Notes: a model not told the origin generated them from the letters alone. A DNA stretch of 64,000 nucleotides from Salvia splendens (GCF_004379255.2 NC_056048.1:27648736-27712735), one strand, 5' to 3'. Positions 34,597 through 47,944 are shown, numbered from the stretch's first letter. Program-made: numbers and translations.

Positions 34597-35349
34597 TAGG
34601 GGTGTCGAAACGGGTATCGGGTAATTTCCTAGCCGACCCGATACCTGGCGGGTATCGGATATACCCGCTACCCGAACGGGTATACCCGTTAGTCTCGACA
34701 ATTACCCGATTGTTTATAATTATATTAGCGTTTTGTATATCTATCATTTAAAATTTCAAATAAGCGCTCACAACATTATCTTTTTTTTTTCCTTTTTTAT
34801 GAGTTAAGTTTGTTTAACTTTTATAATCTTTTAATTATAGTAACACTTACACACATACAATAACATACTAACATAATTTTCAGAATCTTCATTTACGTAT
34901 ATTATATATTCAATAATATTCTAACATATACATATATTAATACAAGGTTTAGCCTTTGGATATACATATATTGTGTGTATATATATATATGTGAATGATT
35001 GATAACTCATGTTTGGACTTTGGATTTTTTTTAAGGATGAATTCATCTAAATCGAGGATACTTATGGATGAACAATTGAGCATATTATGGCAGTAATTAG
35101 TTTCGAAACATATTGAACATAATATGACAGTATATTATGGAGTAAAATATACAAATAACAACAATATTTAAGATTTAAAAATAAAATAAAACAAAAAAAA
35201 TGGTCGGGTCGGGTACCCACGGCGTCGGGTGCGGGATATCCGACTCAGATATCGGGTAATACCCGACACAGTGCGGGACGGGTATCGGGACTGCCTCTAG
35301 GGCCGAAATCGGGTGCGGATACCCACGGGTACCAATTTCGACACCCCTA
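34597..35349. mobile_element. hAT-like MITE with gggtatcggg repeats
   Basis: Ends taggggtgtcgaaa and tttcgacacccta-like (tttcgacacccctа region, 35336-35349) are inverted repeats. The outer arms are crowded with gggtatcgggta and cgggtaccc motifs; the centre is AT-rich. No clear 8-bp target duplication remains, and the right end is duplicated together with flank. Ends resemble those of the hAT element at 56751. No coding sequence. Confidence 0.8.
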
Positions 35350-35541
35350 ATCGTTTACCACACCAAAAATTCGGTATGACTCAAAACCATATCCGACTTA
35401 GATATCGGGTAATACCCGACACAGTGCGGGACGGGTATCGGGATTGCCTCTAGGGCCGAAATCGGGTGCGGATACCCACGGGTACCAATTTCGACACCCC
35501 TAATCGTTTACCACACCAAAAATTCGGTATGACTCAAAACC
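35236..35541. repeat. 153-bp tandem duplication across the hAT MITE end
   Basis: Two copies, 35236-35388 and 35389-35541, with only a few differences. Each contains the right arm of the MITE plus about 40 bp of flanking host sequence (aatcgtttaccacacc), so the duplication happened after insertion. Confidence 0.9.
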
Positions 35542-35549
35542 ATATCTAC

Positions 35550-36131
35550 ACCTTACCAAAATTTATTGTATAATGGATTTTTGGTATAACCAATCAACAT
35601 TCATTCCATATAGTTTATAAACATTTTTAGATGGCCATGATTTATCTACCCAAATTTATACAATTGACTAATGTAGAAAAATTTGTCCAATAAAAAGAGC
35701 AAAACAAAAGAAAATAAAACTGTTAAATTCTTAATTGTGGATATGTAATTGAAAAGGTGGGAGAAATTGCATATGGTGGGATTAAATAAAAAGCTAAATA
35801 AGATGAATTAGCAAAGAAGCTCTGAAGCTTGACATATTCAGTCACTCTGGACAGCTAGAAAACACATCCATCCATCTGTTGAGGTGTGCATCATTGGTAC
35901 ATATAAAAGGGACAGAGAGAGAGAGAGAGACGCTATAATGTTACAAATCTGGATGAATCGGGATCTCAAAATTCACGGGAAGAAACCAAATACGAATATT
36001 GAAGACTTAGTCGAACCTCAGACAAAGCTTCCCGTTGCAGTATTTGCCAAAATGTTGCTGAGATCTCCAAGTAGAGTTATCCAAGATTGGAATATCACAC
36101 GAAAGCAAACTCTCTCGAAAGATCTTTATCT
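35550..36131. other. Region downstream of RPN8, no gene seen
   Basis: AT-rich, with a short (ga)n run at 35918-35930. The section next to 36132 would hold the RPN8 3' UTR. The open frame reading plus across 35884-36207 overlaps the last RPN8 exon and has no recognisable protein features. Confidence 0.55.
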
Positions 36132-39100
36132 TCAGCTACCAGCAGCAGTAGGCACAGCAACTGGCTTCGAGTCTTCTGCCTTGTCGTGTTCTTTGTTAAG
36201 CATCTGAAATCAATTTTCCAAAATCTCACCAATAGTGAACAAAGGAACTCAAACCACAAGCCTATCTGTGCCTATTTCAGGAACATAGCAAAACGAGCTT
36301 TCGTGTGGCTCATTTTCTCATAGAATAACATGTAACCTTGGTATTTTCTAAACTACTAGTTTAATGAATTTACCTAAACACACAATAATTCTTACACAAA
36401 AAACATAAATTTATTATCATACATGAAAAGTTTACTTCAGATATCTTAAGCTAGGTTTCACTCCAAATTGTTTATTCAGGATAAAAAGGCATTGTTCCAA
36501 CATATAATGATACTTTAAGTCTTTAACTTTGTAAAATCTGAATCGAAGTCGCAGTTGCTATTTATTACTCCAACAAGTTTAGAAGATCAAACAAATCAGA
36601 GTGTATCCTATTGTTAACAAGGTTGGAAACTATCATAATAAAACAAGACATGAGAAGAATTTCTTACCTTGTTATTGATCAAATTGTGGAGAGCAATCAC
36701 ACTTCTGATAAGAGATGACAGATATATGACCAGCATCATGTCATTTGTTTTCACTATAAACAGAACACAGGTCAGAATCAATATTAGAACAAAACTTGCA
36801 AATGTCATGAAATAAATAAACATTAACTAACGCCCATCTGTTTTACCTGCAAAAGCTTTAACGAGTTCCAACACATTTAGGTTGGGCAGAAGGTTGAACA
36901 CATCCTGCAGATATTTGGAAGCATTTCAAGACATTACGATATCATGTACATAAAATACAGAGATTAAGAGCTGGCAGAAAAGGGAAGGAAAGAAAAAAAG
37001 AAAAGCAATATGATATCAGTAGTATAAAATACAGAGATTAATCACACTAATACCTGGAGATGGTAGAGGATTTCATGATTCAGAGGGAGTTTCCCTTCAA
37101 TAACCAGATCAAGATAACTTCGAATCTCTTTCAGACGTGCATCCAAACCCTTTAAAGCAGCAAGCTTTCCAGTCACCTGCACATAATAGAGATAAACATG
37201 CTTATTCAAGAAAACATTAACATCAGGATAATAAAAGGCTTTTAGGGCTAAAATAAACCTCTGTAGCAAGGGTGCTGATAGTTGTGTCTTTCACATCTCT
37301 TAACAAGTGTTCCACTCCTACATAACGACAATAGAAAGCATTAGCAGTTTTAGTTGAACAACAACCTGAACTATTCGGTCCAAAGGGCTAAGTAAAAAGG
37401 CTGGGAGGGAATTGGAAATAAAGCATCCTATGAAGATGAAACAGCAAAAGCAAGAAACATAGTAAAGGCAAGTTTCTTTTGAGGTGTGCATACCAATTTC
37501 TTCAACTTCGTGGGCAGCAATTTCTGAAGGAACATGCACAAAGACCTTTTGGCTTTTCTGAGTGGCATTCTGCAAGAATATCCAAACTATTAGATCAACC
37601 TACTCGAAATCAGAATAAAGTTTTTTCTTTGTAGCCTTCAGTTTTCCATTCTTATCATCGAATATCTTGATGGATCAATAAACACACAGCCATTTTGGCA
37701 GTACCTCTTTAACTTCCTCAACAGCATAATATGCTTTTGTAGGTATTCCGAGCTCTTTTGGTTGGACATCAATGATCACCAGTACAGGAGTGGGAACATA
37801 GCTGCAATAAGAATTGACAACCAAGCTGAAAGAAAAGATAAGGTAGATGGGGAGTTCCCATTTCAATTTTATCTAAATAAACTAAAAAGAGGGAAAATGA
37901 ATATTACTGGGAGAACATAAGAATATAAGTACAAAAGACGAGAAAATTCAAAATAAAACAGTTAGAAAGCAACTAATAATTTTTGGAAGTTTTTAAGTTT
38001 TTGGAAGTCAACAATCACATTTCTTAGCAATACCTTCTGGGAACCAAATTACAGCTGTGAAACTAAGGATATGGAAAAGGATAAAAACAATACAAATTTC
38101 ATATTCCTCTCAGAAAGAAACAAAATTTCATAAAAGAGATAGCAGAATAAATTCCACTATTTTTAAAGACTAGCAGTGCCAATTCATCTATCAGGACTAA
38201 CAAAAAATTAATGTATTCTTAATTGCTAGGCGCTAGCTATGCCATTAAAACACAAACAAGAATCAGCAATTGCCAGGCAGCTGACTGATGAAGATAAAGT
38301 TAATAAAGAACAGCTTATTTGGGAATTCAGAGTCTGAGACAGAAAGCATACTCGTTGAAAAGTCCATGAATATTAAGATCGTTCTCCTTCAGCTTTGGGC
38401 CTGTGCTATACCAACCAACAACATGCTCTTTTGCTGACAGAAGCAATAGACACATTATAAGCTCGGAGTTGAAATACTGAAATTAGTTAATCAAAATCAG
38501 AAGACTTGGAATATCACATACCATTTATTCTTCTAAACATGGAAAACATTGAATCGTGGTAATTGTGATCGAGAAACCAGATGCTAGGATCTCTGTCATC
38601 TTCTTCAAAAGGGACTGTTTGTACCAAACAAGTACATTAGCAGATGCTGTTACCAGAACTTATACAGAAAAATGACACATAATAAGCCGTGCGGGGCAAT
38701 CAATAAGTAGTTCACAGTGATCAATGACAGCTAATTCAACTACTATTCGGAATTTCTCTGAAAACTCCTTTCCATTCCATCTCGATAACTAACCAACAGT
38801 GGCAAACATTTAAACATTCAAAGAATGCTTTACAGTCATTAATCAACATCTAAATCGTATTCGCAATCCAAATCTGATACTATTTCCAGTGCCATTCAAA
38901 CTCCTTACCCGCATCTGCTCTAATGAGATCTCCAACTAATTTACAGGATACCTAACATAGAACCCAAAATTAAATCCAACATAGAACCCTAACAATTAAT
39001 CTTCAAAACAGGAAAACTGACCAGCGTAGCTGTTGGTGACGTCAACAGTGCCCTTGAAGGAGCTCCCGAGTAGAACGCCGACGACGCGCTTCCTGGTGTC

Positions 39101-39208
39101 ACGCGCCACCCGATTGTAGTGATCGACGATGCTGAGCAGCACGAGCGGGTGCACGACCACCTTGTCGATCGGACGCGAAGAAATCTGCTGCGATTTGATC
39201 ACATCCAT
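36132..39208 (-). CDS. RPN8: 26S proteasome lid subunit RPN8 (MPN domain)
   Basis: Complete 310-residue non-catalytic lid subunit of the 26S proteasome, partner of the deubiquitinase RPN11. Ten exons: 39022-39208, 38522-38614, 38352-38433, 37705-37801, 37494-37569, 37259-37317, 37054-37176, 36847-36904, 36668-36753 and 36132-36203, all with GT-AG borders and consistent phase. The MPN domain starts [17 protein letters not shown] and includes [11 protein letters not shown]; the His-x-His of active JAMM proteases is absent, as is normal for RPN8. Later motifs [35 protein letters not shown] and [10 protein letters not shown] match the family. Length and exon structure are normal; nothing suggests decay. 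The short C-terminus ends [11 protein letters not shown]. Confidence 0.96.
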
Positions 39209-39492
39209 TTCGAATTCGCAACAATTTTCGACTCACGGTTGCTTGAGCAGGGGTTTTGGACGAAAGAGGAATTTGGTCTTCCTAAATTGCTTTCTGTATT
39301 TTGATGGCAATTAAAATAAAATTAAAATAAAAAATGAGGCAATTTGTTGGGTTAAAGAGATTTTCTTGGGATGGGCTTCGTAGATATTGGGCTTTAGTTC
39401 TATTGGGCTAACCTCGTGAAGCGACACTTCAACTTAATAACCCAAAACATTGATTGTGGTTTTTTTTATAATTCTTATTTGAGTATATATTA

Positions 39493-39745
39493 CTCCCTCG
39501 GTCCCACAAAGATTGTCTCATTTTTTCATTTTCGTCTGTCCCATAAAATTTTTCTCATTTCATTTTTTACCATTTTTAGTAGTGGACCCCATATTCCACT
39601 AACTTATTCCTACTCACATTTTATTATAAAACTAATATATAAAAATAAGACCTACGTTCCACTAACTTTTTCAATTAACTTTTCTTTACATTTCTTAAAA
39701 TTCGTGTCCGGTCAAAGTGAGACAATCTTTGTGGGACGGAGGGAG
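39493..39745. mobile_element. Stowaway MITE
   Basis: Ends ctccctcggtcccacaaagattgtctcat and the near-perfect inverse gagacaatctttgtgggac plus ggagggag, TA on both sides (39491-39492, 39746-39747). A 253-bp copy very like that at 5447. Confidence 0.93.
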
Positions 39746-39942
39746 TATTATTACTAGTATTCTCATCTTTCATAAAATAATTTCATTTATAATGTTAAAA
39801 TAGGAAAGAAAGAAAATTTTCGATCAAATAAAAAGACAAAAAGTGGGGAAAATTTTTCTTAAATATAAATGTGACTAATTTTGGTGGATGGACCAAAATA
39901 AAAAATAAGAATATTCTTTTTTATCAATGAAGGAATACTTTA

Positions 39943-39981
<39 letters not shown>
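39943..39981. repeat. (ATT)n microsatellite
   Basis: About thirteen uninterrupted TTA/ATT units. Confidence 0.9.
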
Positions 39982-39982
<1 letters not shown>

Positions 39983-40432
39983 TTAATTATTTTATTCTTA
40001 TTTCAAAAAGAGAATCAATAAAAGTTCCTCTAGTCTGGTCATACTTGATCCCCAACCTTCAACGCGAATTGGATAAATCAGGTGTCACAGACTCTAAAAC
40101 AATAAGAAAAACTATCAAATAAAATATTCTCCCTTGATATTATATAGTAATTTTCATTTACTAGTATTGTCAATGTGATTTACCTCATTTCTAAGAAAGA
40201 CTTAGCATAAATGAACGAAGTCTAATTTTATGGACTTGCCCAAATAACTACTAAGTACTAGTACTAGTACTTAGTTTTGCATAGTGGTGTTGATAATATA
40301 TTAGATGTTGATAAACTTAGGATAAGTCATAGGTATCAGCGGAAGGATAATTTAGTTAATAAAATGATTCATCACAATTAATAATTTGAAAATTTGAGTC
40401 ATCTTAATCAAATGAGTGGTAATTAAGAATTA

Positions 40433-40681
40433 TTCTCTTCGTCCTTAAAAAATAGACAAACTTGTTAAATGACACAAACTTTAATATACGATAGGTAAGT
40501 AATAGAGAAATGAGAAAAAGTAAAAGAGGGGAAAATATAATAGAAGGATTGTTAGTGGATTGTAACATTATAAATTTATTTGTTGAAAAAATTATATGTT
40601 CAGACTTGTTTTAATTTTAAAGGAATGGCCAAAATAGTAAATCTAGTCTTTTTATTCTATGACGGAAAGAGTATTGTTTTT
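40433..40681. mobile_element. Diverged Stowaway-like MITE
   Basis: Left end ttctcttcgtccttaaaaaatagac and right end ttctatgacggaaagag, flanked by TA, with partly inverted interior. Diverged from the cleaner copies. Confidence 0.6.
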
Positions 40682-41097
40682 TAAGAATGAAAAGGAAAAA
40701 TATTAGGGCTAGACAAATAGGGTGATTAGTCACACTCAACCAACCATAAAATATATACTAAAATTTGCAATAATTACAAGTGTGGACATGGTAGGTTTGG
40801 GCAGGTGAATTCTTATCATGACAAGTTGGCACATGACACCCACATAAACATTTAATAATTTCAAAACCCTCACCATTTTTTATTCAGCATTACCCCATCA
40901 CATAATTGACATTCTCCTTACACAGTTGATTTAATACATACAGCAAACCAAATAAAACATGAAAATATGGAAATTTACAATATGGATTTGTTTTTCAGTC
41001 TCTCTCTCACACCATCATCTTCATCTCAATATTGTTTCTTCAAACAAATTGAATGATCAAAAGGGTCTGCTTTCATTGTGTGGGAGAAAGAACATTA

Positions 41098-42551
41098 TCA
41101 TTTGTTCTTGAATGGGATGGCTCTGATCACCACCACGTGGTATAGGGCAGCGAGGGCCGCCCCGATGAATGGTCCGACCCAGAAAATCCACTGCAATTTC
41201 ATCGCAAGAAAACGATTGAGTCAGAAAAATAAAATATATCTGTTCACAGAAAATAGTCTTATTTTTTCATTTTCATCAACTTTAGTCTATAATTATATAG
41301 AATAAACTTTAATAAGATAGTCTCATTTTTTATTAAAAGTACTAAACTATTTTTTCAATCTGTCTTTTTTTGTTTTAGTAATTTATAAAAAAAATATGGC
41401 AATAACTTACATGATCATTCCAAGCTGCCTTTTTGTTGTAGATGATTGCAGCTCCAAGACTTCTTGCAGGGTTAATACCAGTTCCAGTAATAGGAATAGT
41501 TGCCAAGTGCACCAAGAACACTGCAAACCCAATTGGCAGTGGAGCCAATATCTAAAATAACACACAAAATCCAAAATTAAAATACACAATATATAAATTA
41601 ATTTAATTTTATATTGAAATATATATATGCGCGCGTACCGGGACATGGGAGTCTCTGGCGCTTCGTTTGGCATCGGTGGCAGAGAAGACAGTGTAGACGA
41701 GCACGAAAGTCCCGACGATTTCAGCACCGAGGCCGTCGCCCTTGGTGTAGCCGTGGTTGACCATGTTAGCGCCGCCTCCCTTGGTCATGTAGAGAGTCTT
41801 GTGGAACCCCTTCACCACCCCGGCCCCACAGATGGCCCCTAGGCACTGCATCACCATGTAGAACACTGCCCTCGTCAGCGATAGTTTCCTCGCTAGGAAC
41901 AGGCCGAACGTCACCGCAGGGTTGATGTGTCCGCCTGCAATATTCCACCTTGATATTCACAACTCTTTTTCTTTATCTTAACCTTCTCAATTAGTTACTG
42001 AGAGGGTCAAGTTCAAATCTCAGTAACGTTTTATTTTAAAATTAAATTAATTTATAACATGCCTATGGATTCAAACACTAGACCTTTCTGGTCTTAGAAA
42101 TTACCGTTTTACTGCTTGGCCGACTCACACACTAAAAAATAAAAAAAATGTAAATTTTAGTTTTTAGTAAGGGTGGGTGGAGGGTTTCAAGTCAAGTCAA
42201 ATTGAATTAAATCAAATCACCTGAAACTCCGGCGGTGCAGTAAACGAGAGCGAAGATCATGCCACCGAAAGCCCAGGCGATGCCCTGGATCCCGACAGAC
42301 GCACACTTGGACGGGGAATTCTGAACGCCCATGACGGTCAGGATACTGATGTACAAGAAGAGGAAAGTAGCGATGAACTCGGCGATCCCGGCCCGGTAGA
42401 ACGACCACGAAGTGATCTCACCGGGCTCGAACAACGGGGCGGGCGGGGGATCCTTGTAGTCCTTGTCCTGCGTCTGCGCGGCCGTGCCGATCGGCTGCCG
42501 CTCCGGGAACTTGTTGGCTCCCAATCGCACATCCTCCTCCTTGTTCTCCAT
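41098..42551 (-). CDS. Plasma membrane aquaporin PIP1
   Basis: Complete 286-residue PIP1-type water channel of the plasma membrane. Four exons: 42221-42551, 41639-41934, 41411-41551 and 41098-41190. The N-terminus [26 protein letters not shown] is typical of PIP1. Both pore NPA boxes are intact ([10 protein letters not shown] and GINPARS), with Arg after the second. The helix 5 His (FLVHLATIP) and the Thr and Arg of the filter fit a water-selective pore. Loop B contains RKLSLTRA, a known phosphorylation-type site. The C-terminus ends IPFKNK, the short tail expected of PIP1. Exon structure and length are normal. Start chosen by family alignment; a TATTTAAA motif lies about 105 bp upstream. Confidence 0.96.
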
Positions 42552-42655
42552 CCCCTCTCTCTCAAAACCTCTCTAAAAACAAAAGCAAAGCAAGTGTAGG
42601 CTGTGATCAATGGTGGTATAGTAGTGAGTGATGGTTGGATGAAAGTGGGTGATAT

Positions 42656-42665
42656 GTTTAAATAG
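42656..42665 (-). promoter_or_regulatory. Possible TATA box of the PIP1 gene
   Basis: On the minus strand the sequence ctatttaaac lies about 105 bp upstream of the PIP1 start codon, a normal TATA position for a plant gene. No other core motif was seen. Confidence 0.5.
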
Positions 42666-42699
42666 AGGAATAGTTGTATGTGGGGCCCACTTGATGACT

Positions 42700-44047
42700 T
42701 CAATTTTTTTGATTATGATACAAACCGACCATCAATCATGCTAGAGTTTTTAATCTTTGGGATTAATTTGTATATATGCAAATTGTGGCTATTGAATTTT
42801 GGCTTGAATTAGTGAAGGCGACGTGGGGAGGGGAGCTGGCAAAAGGAGGTCCATCAATGTGTTAAACCTTCAATTTTTGGTGACGAAGAATTGTTGAATT
42901 GAATAACAATAGTGACGAGAGAGATCGCCGCCCAAACCACCCTTGGATTTTCTCTTTCTCTCTCTCTTTCCTCTACTAGCGGATCGAAGAACGGAACTCG
43001 TGGCGTCGAAGACAGAGGCGGGACAACGATCGACCCCAATTTCACCTAAATCCGACTTTATTTATGTTTTAGTATTATTAGTAAAACTGGAGAATTTGAT
43101 TCACCTTGTACTACATAAAAGAGAAAATTTACACAAAATAGAGATTGAACTAATTTTATGGACGAATGAAATGAGTCGACGGTATATTTGGCGTTTGTTC
43201 ATTTTTTTACCTTTACAAATACATTGAAAATGAAAAGGTAAATACAAATTAAATGAGACATTTCCAGAAGTACCTAAACTTCATCCACTTTTCTCTTTTC
43301 TAATAATTGTCTATATGTATTCAAGAACGCTCTAGGTGAAACTTCATCCAAATAATTAAAGATGAAGAATTCAACAACTAAGATGATGAATAGCAGTTTA
43401 GTCGATGTCCTTTATCTAATGAATAAAAAATGTGAATCATTATAACGAAATAATTACAAGGTAATTAAATAGATCATTATTATCATTTAAGCATAAAGAA
43501 TTAAGTCCAGCATCATGGCTTAAATCGAGGTGGTAAAAGCTTGCATTATCAGATTTTACATTTAATTGTTTTGCAAATTGAGTTTGACGACTTTTTTAAT
43601 TGAACAAGGCTTGATTTGAGTTTAAACTACGACTACATGTTTGAAAGAAAATAATAGCTAGAAGCTAAAAGAAAGAGTTTATTATACAATCATTGACATT
43701 TTTCAAATAAATTGGGAGGCTGCACAAGATGATTTATTAAAATAATAAAAATGTTGTGGACCTTAGGGTTTTAATTACATTGCTAATAATGAGAGGCTAG
43801 CTAGCTATTTCTTATTTCCGAAGTTCCAAATAATAAAATCATATTTATATACTATAATAAATCTACAAAATTAGTTCCTTTTCGTTTATCTTCAATAGTT
43901 AATTTATTTACATTTTGTATCATATGGCTCACTATTTTTTCCACCAAGTATATTTGAACTATCGCAAACAATTAAGTAAATTTATAGTAAAACTTTTTCA
44001 TCATTTACATTACACCAATAATTTTTATTAATTAAGTTAGGTATATT
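42700..44047. other. Intergenic stretch, no gene seen
   Basis: A CT-rich block at 42948-42970 and a GC-richer part at 42920-43040 could be leader sequence of a lost gene, but no conserved protein is visible. The rest is AT-rich. Confidence 0.5.
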
Positions 44048-44580
44048 TGTAGGAAAACGTGTGGAAATTGGAAAAGGCAAGGCCTTTGGCCCTTCACTTT
44101 GAGTAACCCCCACATTTTTTTATGTAGTGTCTTAATGCATGGATCTTTCATGTCTCCATCTCTAGCCTATATAAGGCATAGAGTTGTAGAGAGGAAGGAC
44201 ACACAAACAAAACATTATATCTTCTCTCTAGCTCTCAAGCATTCTAGTTTGCTTTTAAGAGCATTGTCTAGCTCGGTTCTCGGAACTCCATCAAGTTCGC
44301 CGGTGCCTAGAGGGTTTGAGGTGCTTCTACACGCTAGGAGGAAGTCGTTTTATCTTTGGGGGCAATACGTCATTCCGTGAGCACTAGCCAGGGCGTAATT
44401 TGTCTTGCAGAAAGAGGGCTTTCCTCGACTCGACTTATAAATTTGGTTTGCTTTATTTTCGTTGTAATTTTCATTCCTCTATTTGTTGCAAGTTTCCTTT
44501 CGATTGTAATAGTTAGAGTACCACCTGTACACGGCTTGGGAATTTCTTCCCACTATTTCTAACAATCGCAAGACTAATTA

Positions 44581-44865
44581 GTGTACTCTTCTAAAGACAG
44601 GTTTATACCAATTGGAGTTGGAGGAAACATGAGCTCCAAAGCTGGAATGAAGAAACGAACAGTACCAATGTTCATGGGCTACGAAATGGTTAATTATATC
44701 TACTCTCTTGAGAATTGTGTTTATCGTTTGTCATCTGACAAGCAAGACCAATTTAGACTTGGTAGTAGTAATTGGGATGCATGGGTTGTTGAATATACCA
44801 ATGCACATATGGTTCAATATAATTGTGTACTTATTGGTGGAGACAATATTGTGCAAATTATTTGA
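44581..44865 (+). other. Unassigned open frame where gag and PBS are expected
   Basis: A 94-residue open frame, beginning MYSSKDRFIPIGVGG, directly after the left LTR. It does not resemble a Copia gag and has no zinc knuckle. It includes [18 protein letters not shown], which reads like a real protein rather than random sequence. It overlaps the start of the pol frame in another register. It could be captured host sequence or a degenerate gag; I do not recognise it. Confidence 0.4.
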
Positions 44866-47800
44866 ACGTGTTGTTATAAACTACAAAGATCACGAGGTGG
44901 TCGCAATGGTCTCCGACGTGAACCATGGTAACACTCCAAATGAATGGTTTGTTGATACGGGTGCCACATGTCATGTGTGCTCCGAGAGAAGCGTTTTTTC
45001 TACCTACAAATCTGTTGGAGGTAGAAAAGTACGTATGGGAAACCAAGCCTCTTCTAAGGTGGTTGGTGTGGGTAATGTGTTCCTAAAATTAGGATCTGGA
45101 AAAGTTCTTACCCTTAAGGATGTACTGCATGTCCCAGACATCCGAAATAATTTGGTGTCAGGCTCACTTCTAGTAAATCATGGATTTTCACTAGAATTTG
45201 AGTGTGAAAAGGTTTTATTGACCAAGTATGGAAAGTTCATAGGTGAAGGTCACCTAGTGAATGGACTTTTTGAGCTGAATGTTACGGTCATTCACCGTGA
45301 AAAAGGAATAAGCAATAAGGAAGATGACACGTTCTCTTATTTGCTTGAGAGCTCTGATTTATGGCATAATAGATTGGGACATGTAAATCTAAATGCTATA
45401 AAAAGACTAGTAAATCTTAATTTACTAAAAGTAGATAAGTTTAACTCACAAGAAAGATGTGAAGTGTGTGTTGAAGCCAAAATGGCTAAACTGCCGTTCC
45501 ATTCGGTAGAGCGAAGCACAAAACCTCTTGAATTGATCCATACAGACGTATGTGATTTGAAATTTGTGCAAACAAGAGCTGGTAAAAAGTACTTCATCAC
45601 ATTCATAGATGATTGCACAATGTATTGTTACCTTTACTTATTAAGAAGTAAAGATGAGGCAATTGAAGCGTTTAAAGACTTAAAAAATGAAGCCGAAAAT
45701 CAACTTAATTGTCGAATTAAGTGTGTTCGAAGTGATAGAGGTGGTGAGTATGTAGCGCCATTTGCAGAATTATGCCATGCAAGTGGTATAATTCACCAAA
45801 CCACAGCTCCATATTCTCCTCAATCAAATGGTGTTGCTGAACGCAAAAATCGAACACTAAAAGAGATGATGAATGCTTTGTTGATTAATTCAGGATTACC
45901 CCAGAACATGTGGGGGGAGGCTGTGTTAACAGAGAATCATATCCTGAACAAAATTCCACTAAAAAATAGGGATGTAACTCCTTATGAGTTGTGGAAAGGG
46001 AAGAAACCTTCGTATTCATACCTCAAAGTGTGGGGGTGTTTAGCGAAGGTAGAAGTGCCACCTTCGAAACAAGTTGCAATAGGCCCTAAAACAATCGATT
46101 GCATCTTTATTGGCCATGCACTTAATAGTAGTGCCTATCGTTTCCTAGTCCATAGGTCAGCTGTGCCTGGCGTGGCTGAAGGAACAACGATTGAGTCAAG
46201 GAATGCTATATTATTTGAGAATGTTTACCCTTGTAAGAGGTAAGAGGATCGTTCTAGTGAAAGAATGATGGATGAATCCACTAGTTCTAATCCTCCAAAA
46301 AGGACGAGGTCAAGTCCTGAGGATGTTGAACCAAGACGTGGTAAAAGAGTTAAAGTTGCTAAGACATTTGGTCCCGACTTCATAACTTTTATGTTGGATG
46401 ACGAACCAAAGTCAGTGGCGGAAGCTTTGTCTGGCTCAGACGCAGCGTGGTGGCAAGAAGCTATCAACAGTGAGATTGAATCCATCATGAGAAATAACAC
46501 TTGGGTGTTAGTAGACTTGCCTGAAGGCTGTAAGACTTTAGGGTGCAAGTGGATTCTGAAAAGGAAATATAAGCCCGATGGTACTATAGATAAGTACAAA
46601 GCTCGCCTAGTTGTCCAAGGCTTTAAGCAGAAAGAAGGGCATGACTTTTTTGATACCCATTCACATGTTACGAGAATCACTTCCATTCGGGTGCTTCTTG
46701 AGATTGCTGCTTTGCACAATCTTGAGATTCACCAAATGGATGTGAAAACTGCGTTTCTGAATGGTGATCTGGAAGAAGAAATATATATGGAACAACCCGA
46801 AGGGTTTGTTGTGCATGGGCAAGAGCGTAAAGTATGCAAACTGGTAAAGTCATTATATGGGTTGAAGCAAGCACCATTACAATGACATTTAAAATTTAAC
46901 AACGTGATGTTGGCAAATGGATTCACTATCAATGAGTGCGATAAGTGTGTTTACATTAAGAACACAGATAACGGTTTTGTTATTGTGTGTCTTTATGTAG
47001 ATGATATGTTGATTACGGGCAACAATAGTGCCATTATCAACGAAACCAAAAACATGTTGAAGAGAAATTTCGACATGAAAGATATGGGTTTAGCTGATGT
47101 GATTCTCGGAATCAAAATTAAAAGGAATCATGAGGGAATTGCTCTGACACAATCTCATTATATTGAGAAAGTGCTAAAGAAATTTCACTCGTTCGATTGT
47201 GAGCCAGCTGAGACTCCATTGGAACCCAACGTGCATTTGAGTAAGCACACGGGTGAGCCTGTAGCTCAAGAAGAATATGCAAGGATCATAGGGAGTTTGA
47301 TGTTTATCACAAACTGCACCCGACCAGATCTTGCGTGTACGGTGAATAAGCTGAGCCGATTTACGAGCAACCCAAGCAAGGAACATTGGAAAGCTCTGCG
47401 TAGGGTTTTGAGATACTTGAAGTATACTCTTAACTTTGAGCTGCAGTACACAAGATATCCCCAAGTACTTGAAGGGTACTGTGATGCAAATTGGATCTCT
47501 GATTCAAAAGACTCATTTTCGACAAGTGGGTATGTGTTCACTGTGGGGGGTGGTGCTGTCTCTTGGAAATCAACGAAACAGACGTGTATTGCTTGTTCCA
47601 CCATGGAATCTGAGTTTATCGCATTGGATAAAGCAGGGGAAGAAGCCGAGTGGCTCAGAAATTTTCTAGAATGTATTCCATGTTGGAAGAAGCCAGTGCC
47701 GACAGTAGTGATATACTGTGATAGCCAAGCAGCTATAGGGAGAGCACATAGTGGCTTATACAATGGTAAGTCTCGACATATTCGTCGGCGACATAATACC

Positions 47801-47944
47801 GTCAGACAATTGATCACAAGTGGTGTTATCACAGTTGACTATGTAAGGTCAGTGGATAACTTAGCGGATCCGTTAACAAAAGGTTTAAACCGTGATCAAA
47901 TGCATAAATTGCTAAAAGGAATGGGACTGAAAACCACATCTTAA
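44708..47944 (+). pseudogene. Copia pol polyprotein with two in-frame stops
   Basis: One continuous reading frame, broken only by TAA at 46241-46243 and TGA at 46883-46885. In order: aspartic protease ([11 protein letters not shown]), the GAG pre-integrase zinc finger (HNRLGH with CEVC), integrase core ([40 protein letters not shown]), reverse transcriptase (CKWILKRKYKPDG, QMDVKTAFLNGDL, then YVDDMLITG after the second stop), and RNase H ([35 protein letters not shown]). The second stop lies at the usual QW position, just after KQAP; both look like point mutations. Upstream gag is missing. The protein end, GLKTTS, is family-like. Defective for transposition. Confidence 0.93.

Noticed and set aside
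35884..36207. 107-residue plus-strand frame next to RPN8
   Set aside because: It overlaps the last RPN8 exon in antisense and shows no recognisable domain.
42854..43227. Overlapping small open frames upstream of PIP1
   Set aside because: Low-complexity Arg/Glu stretches from a CT/GA run; no homologous motif.
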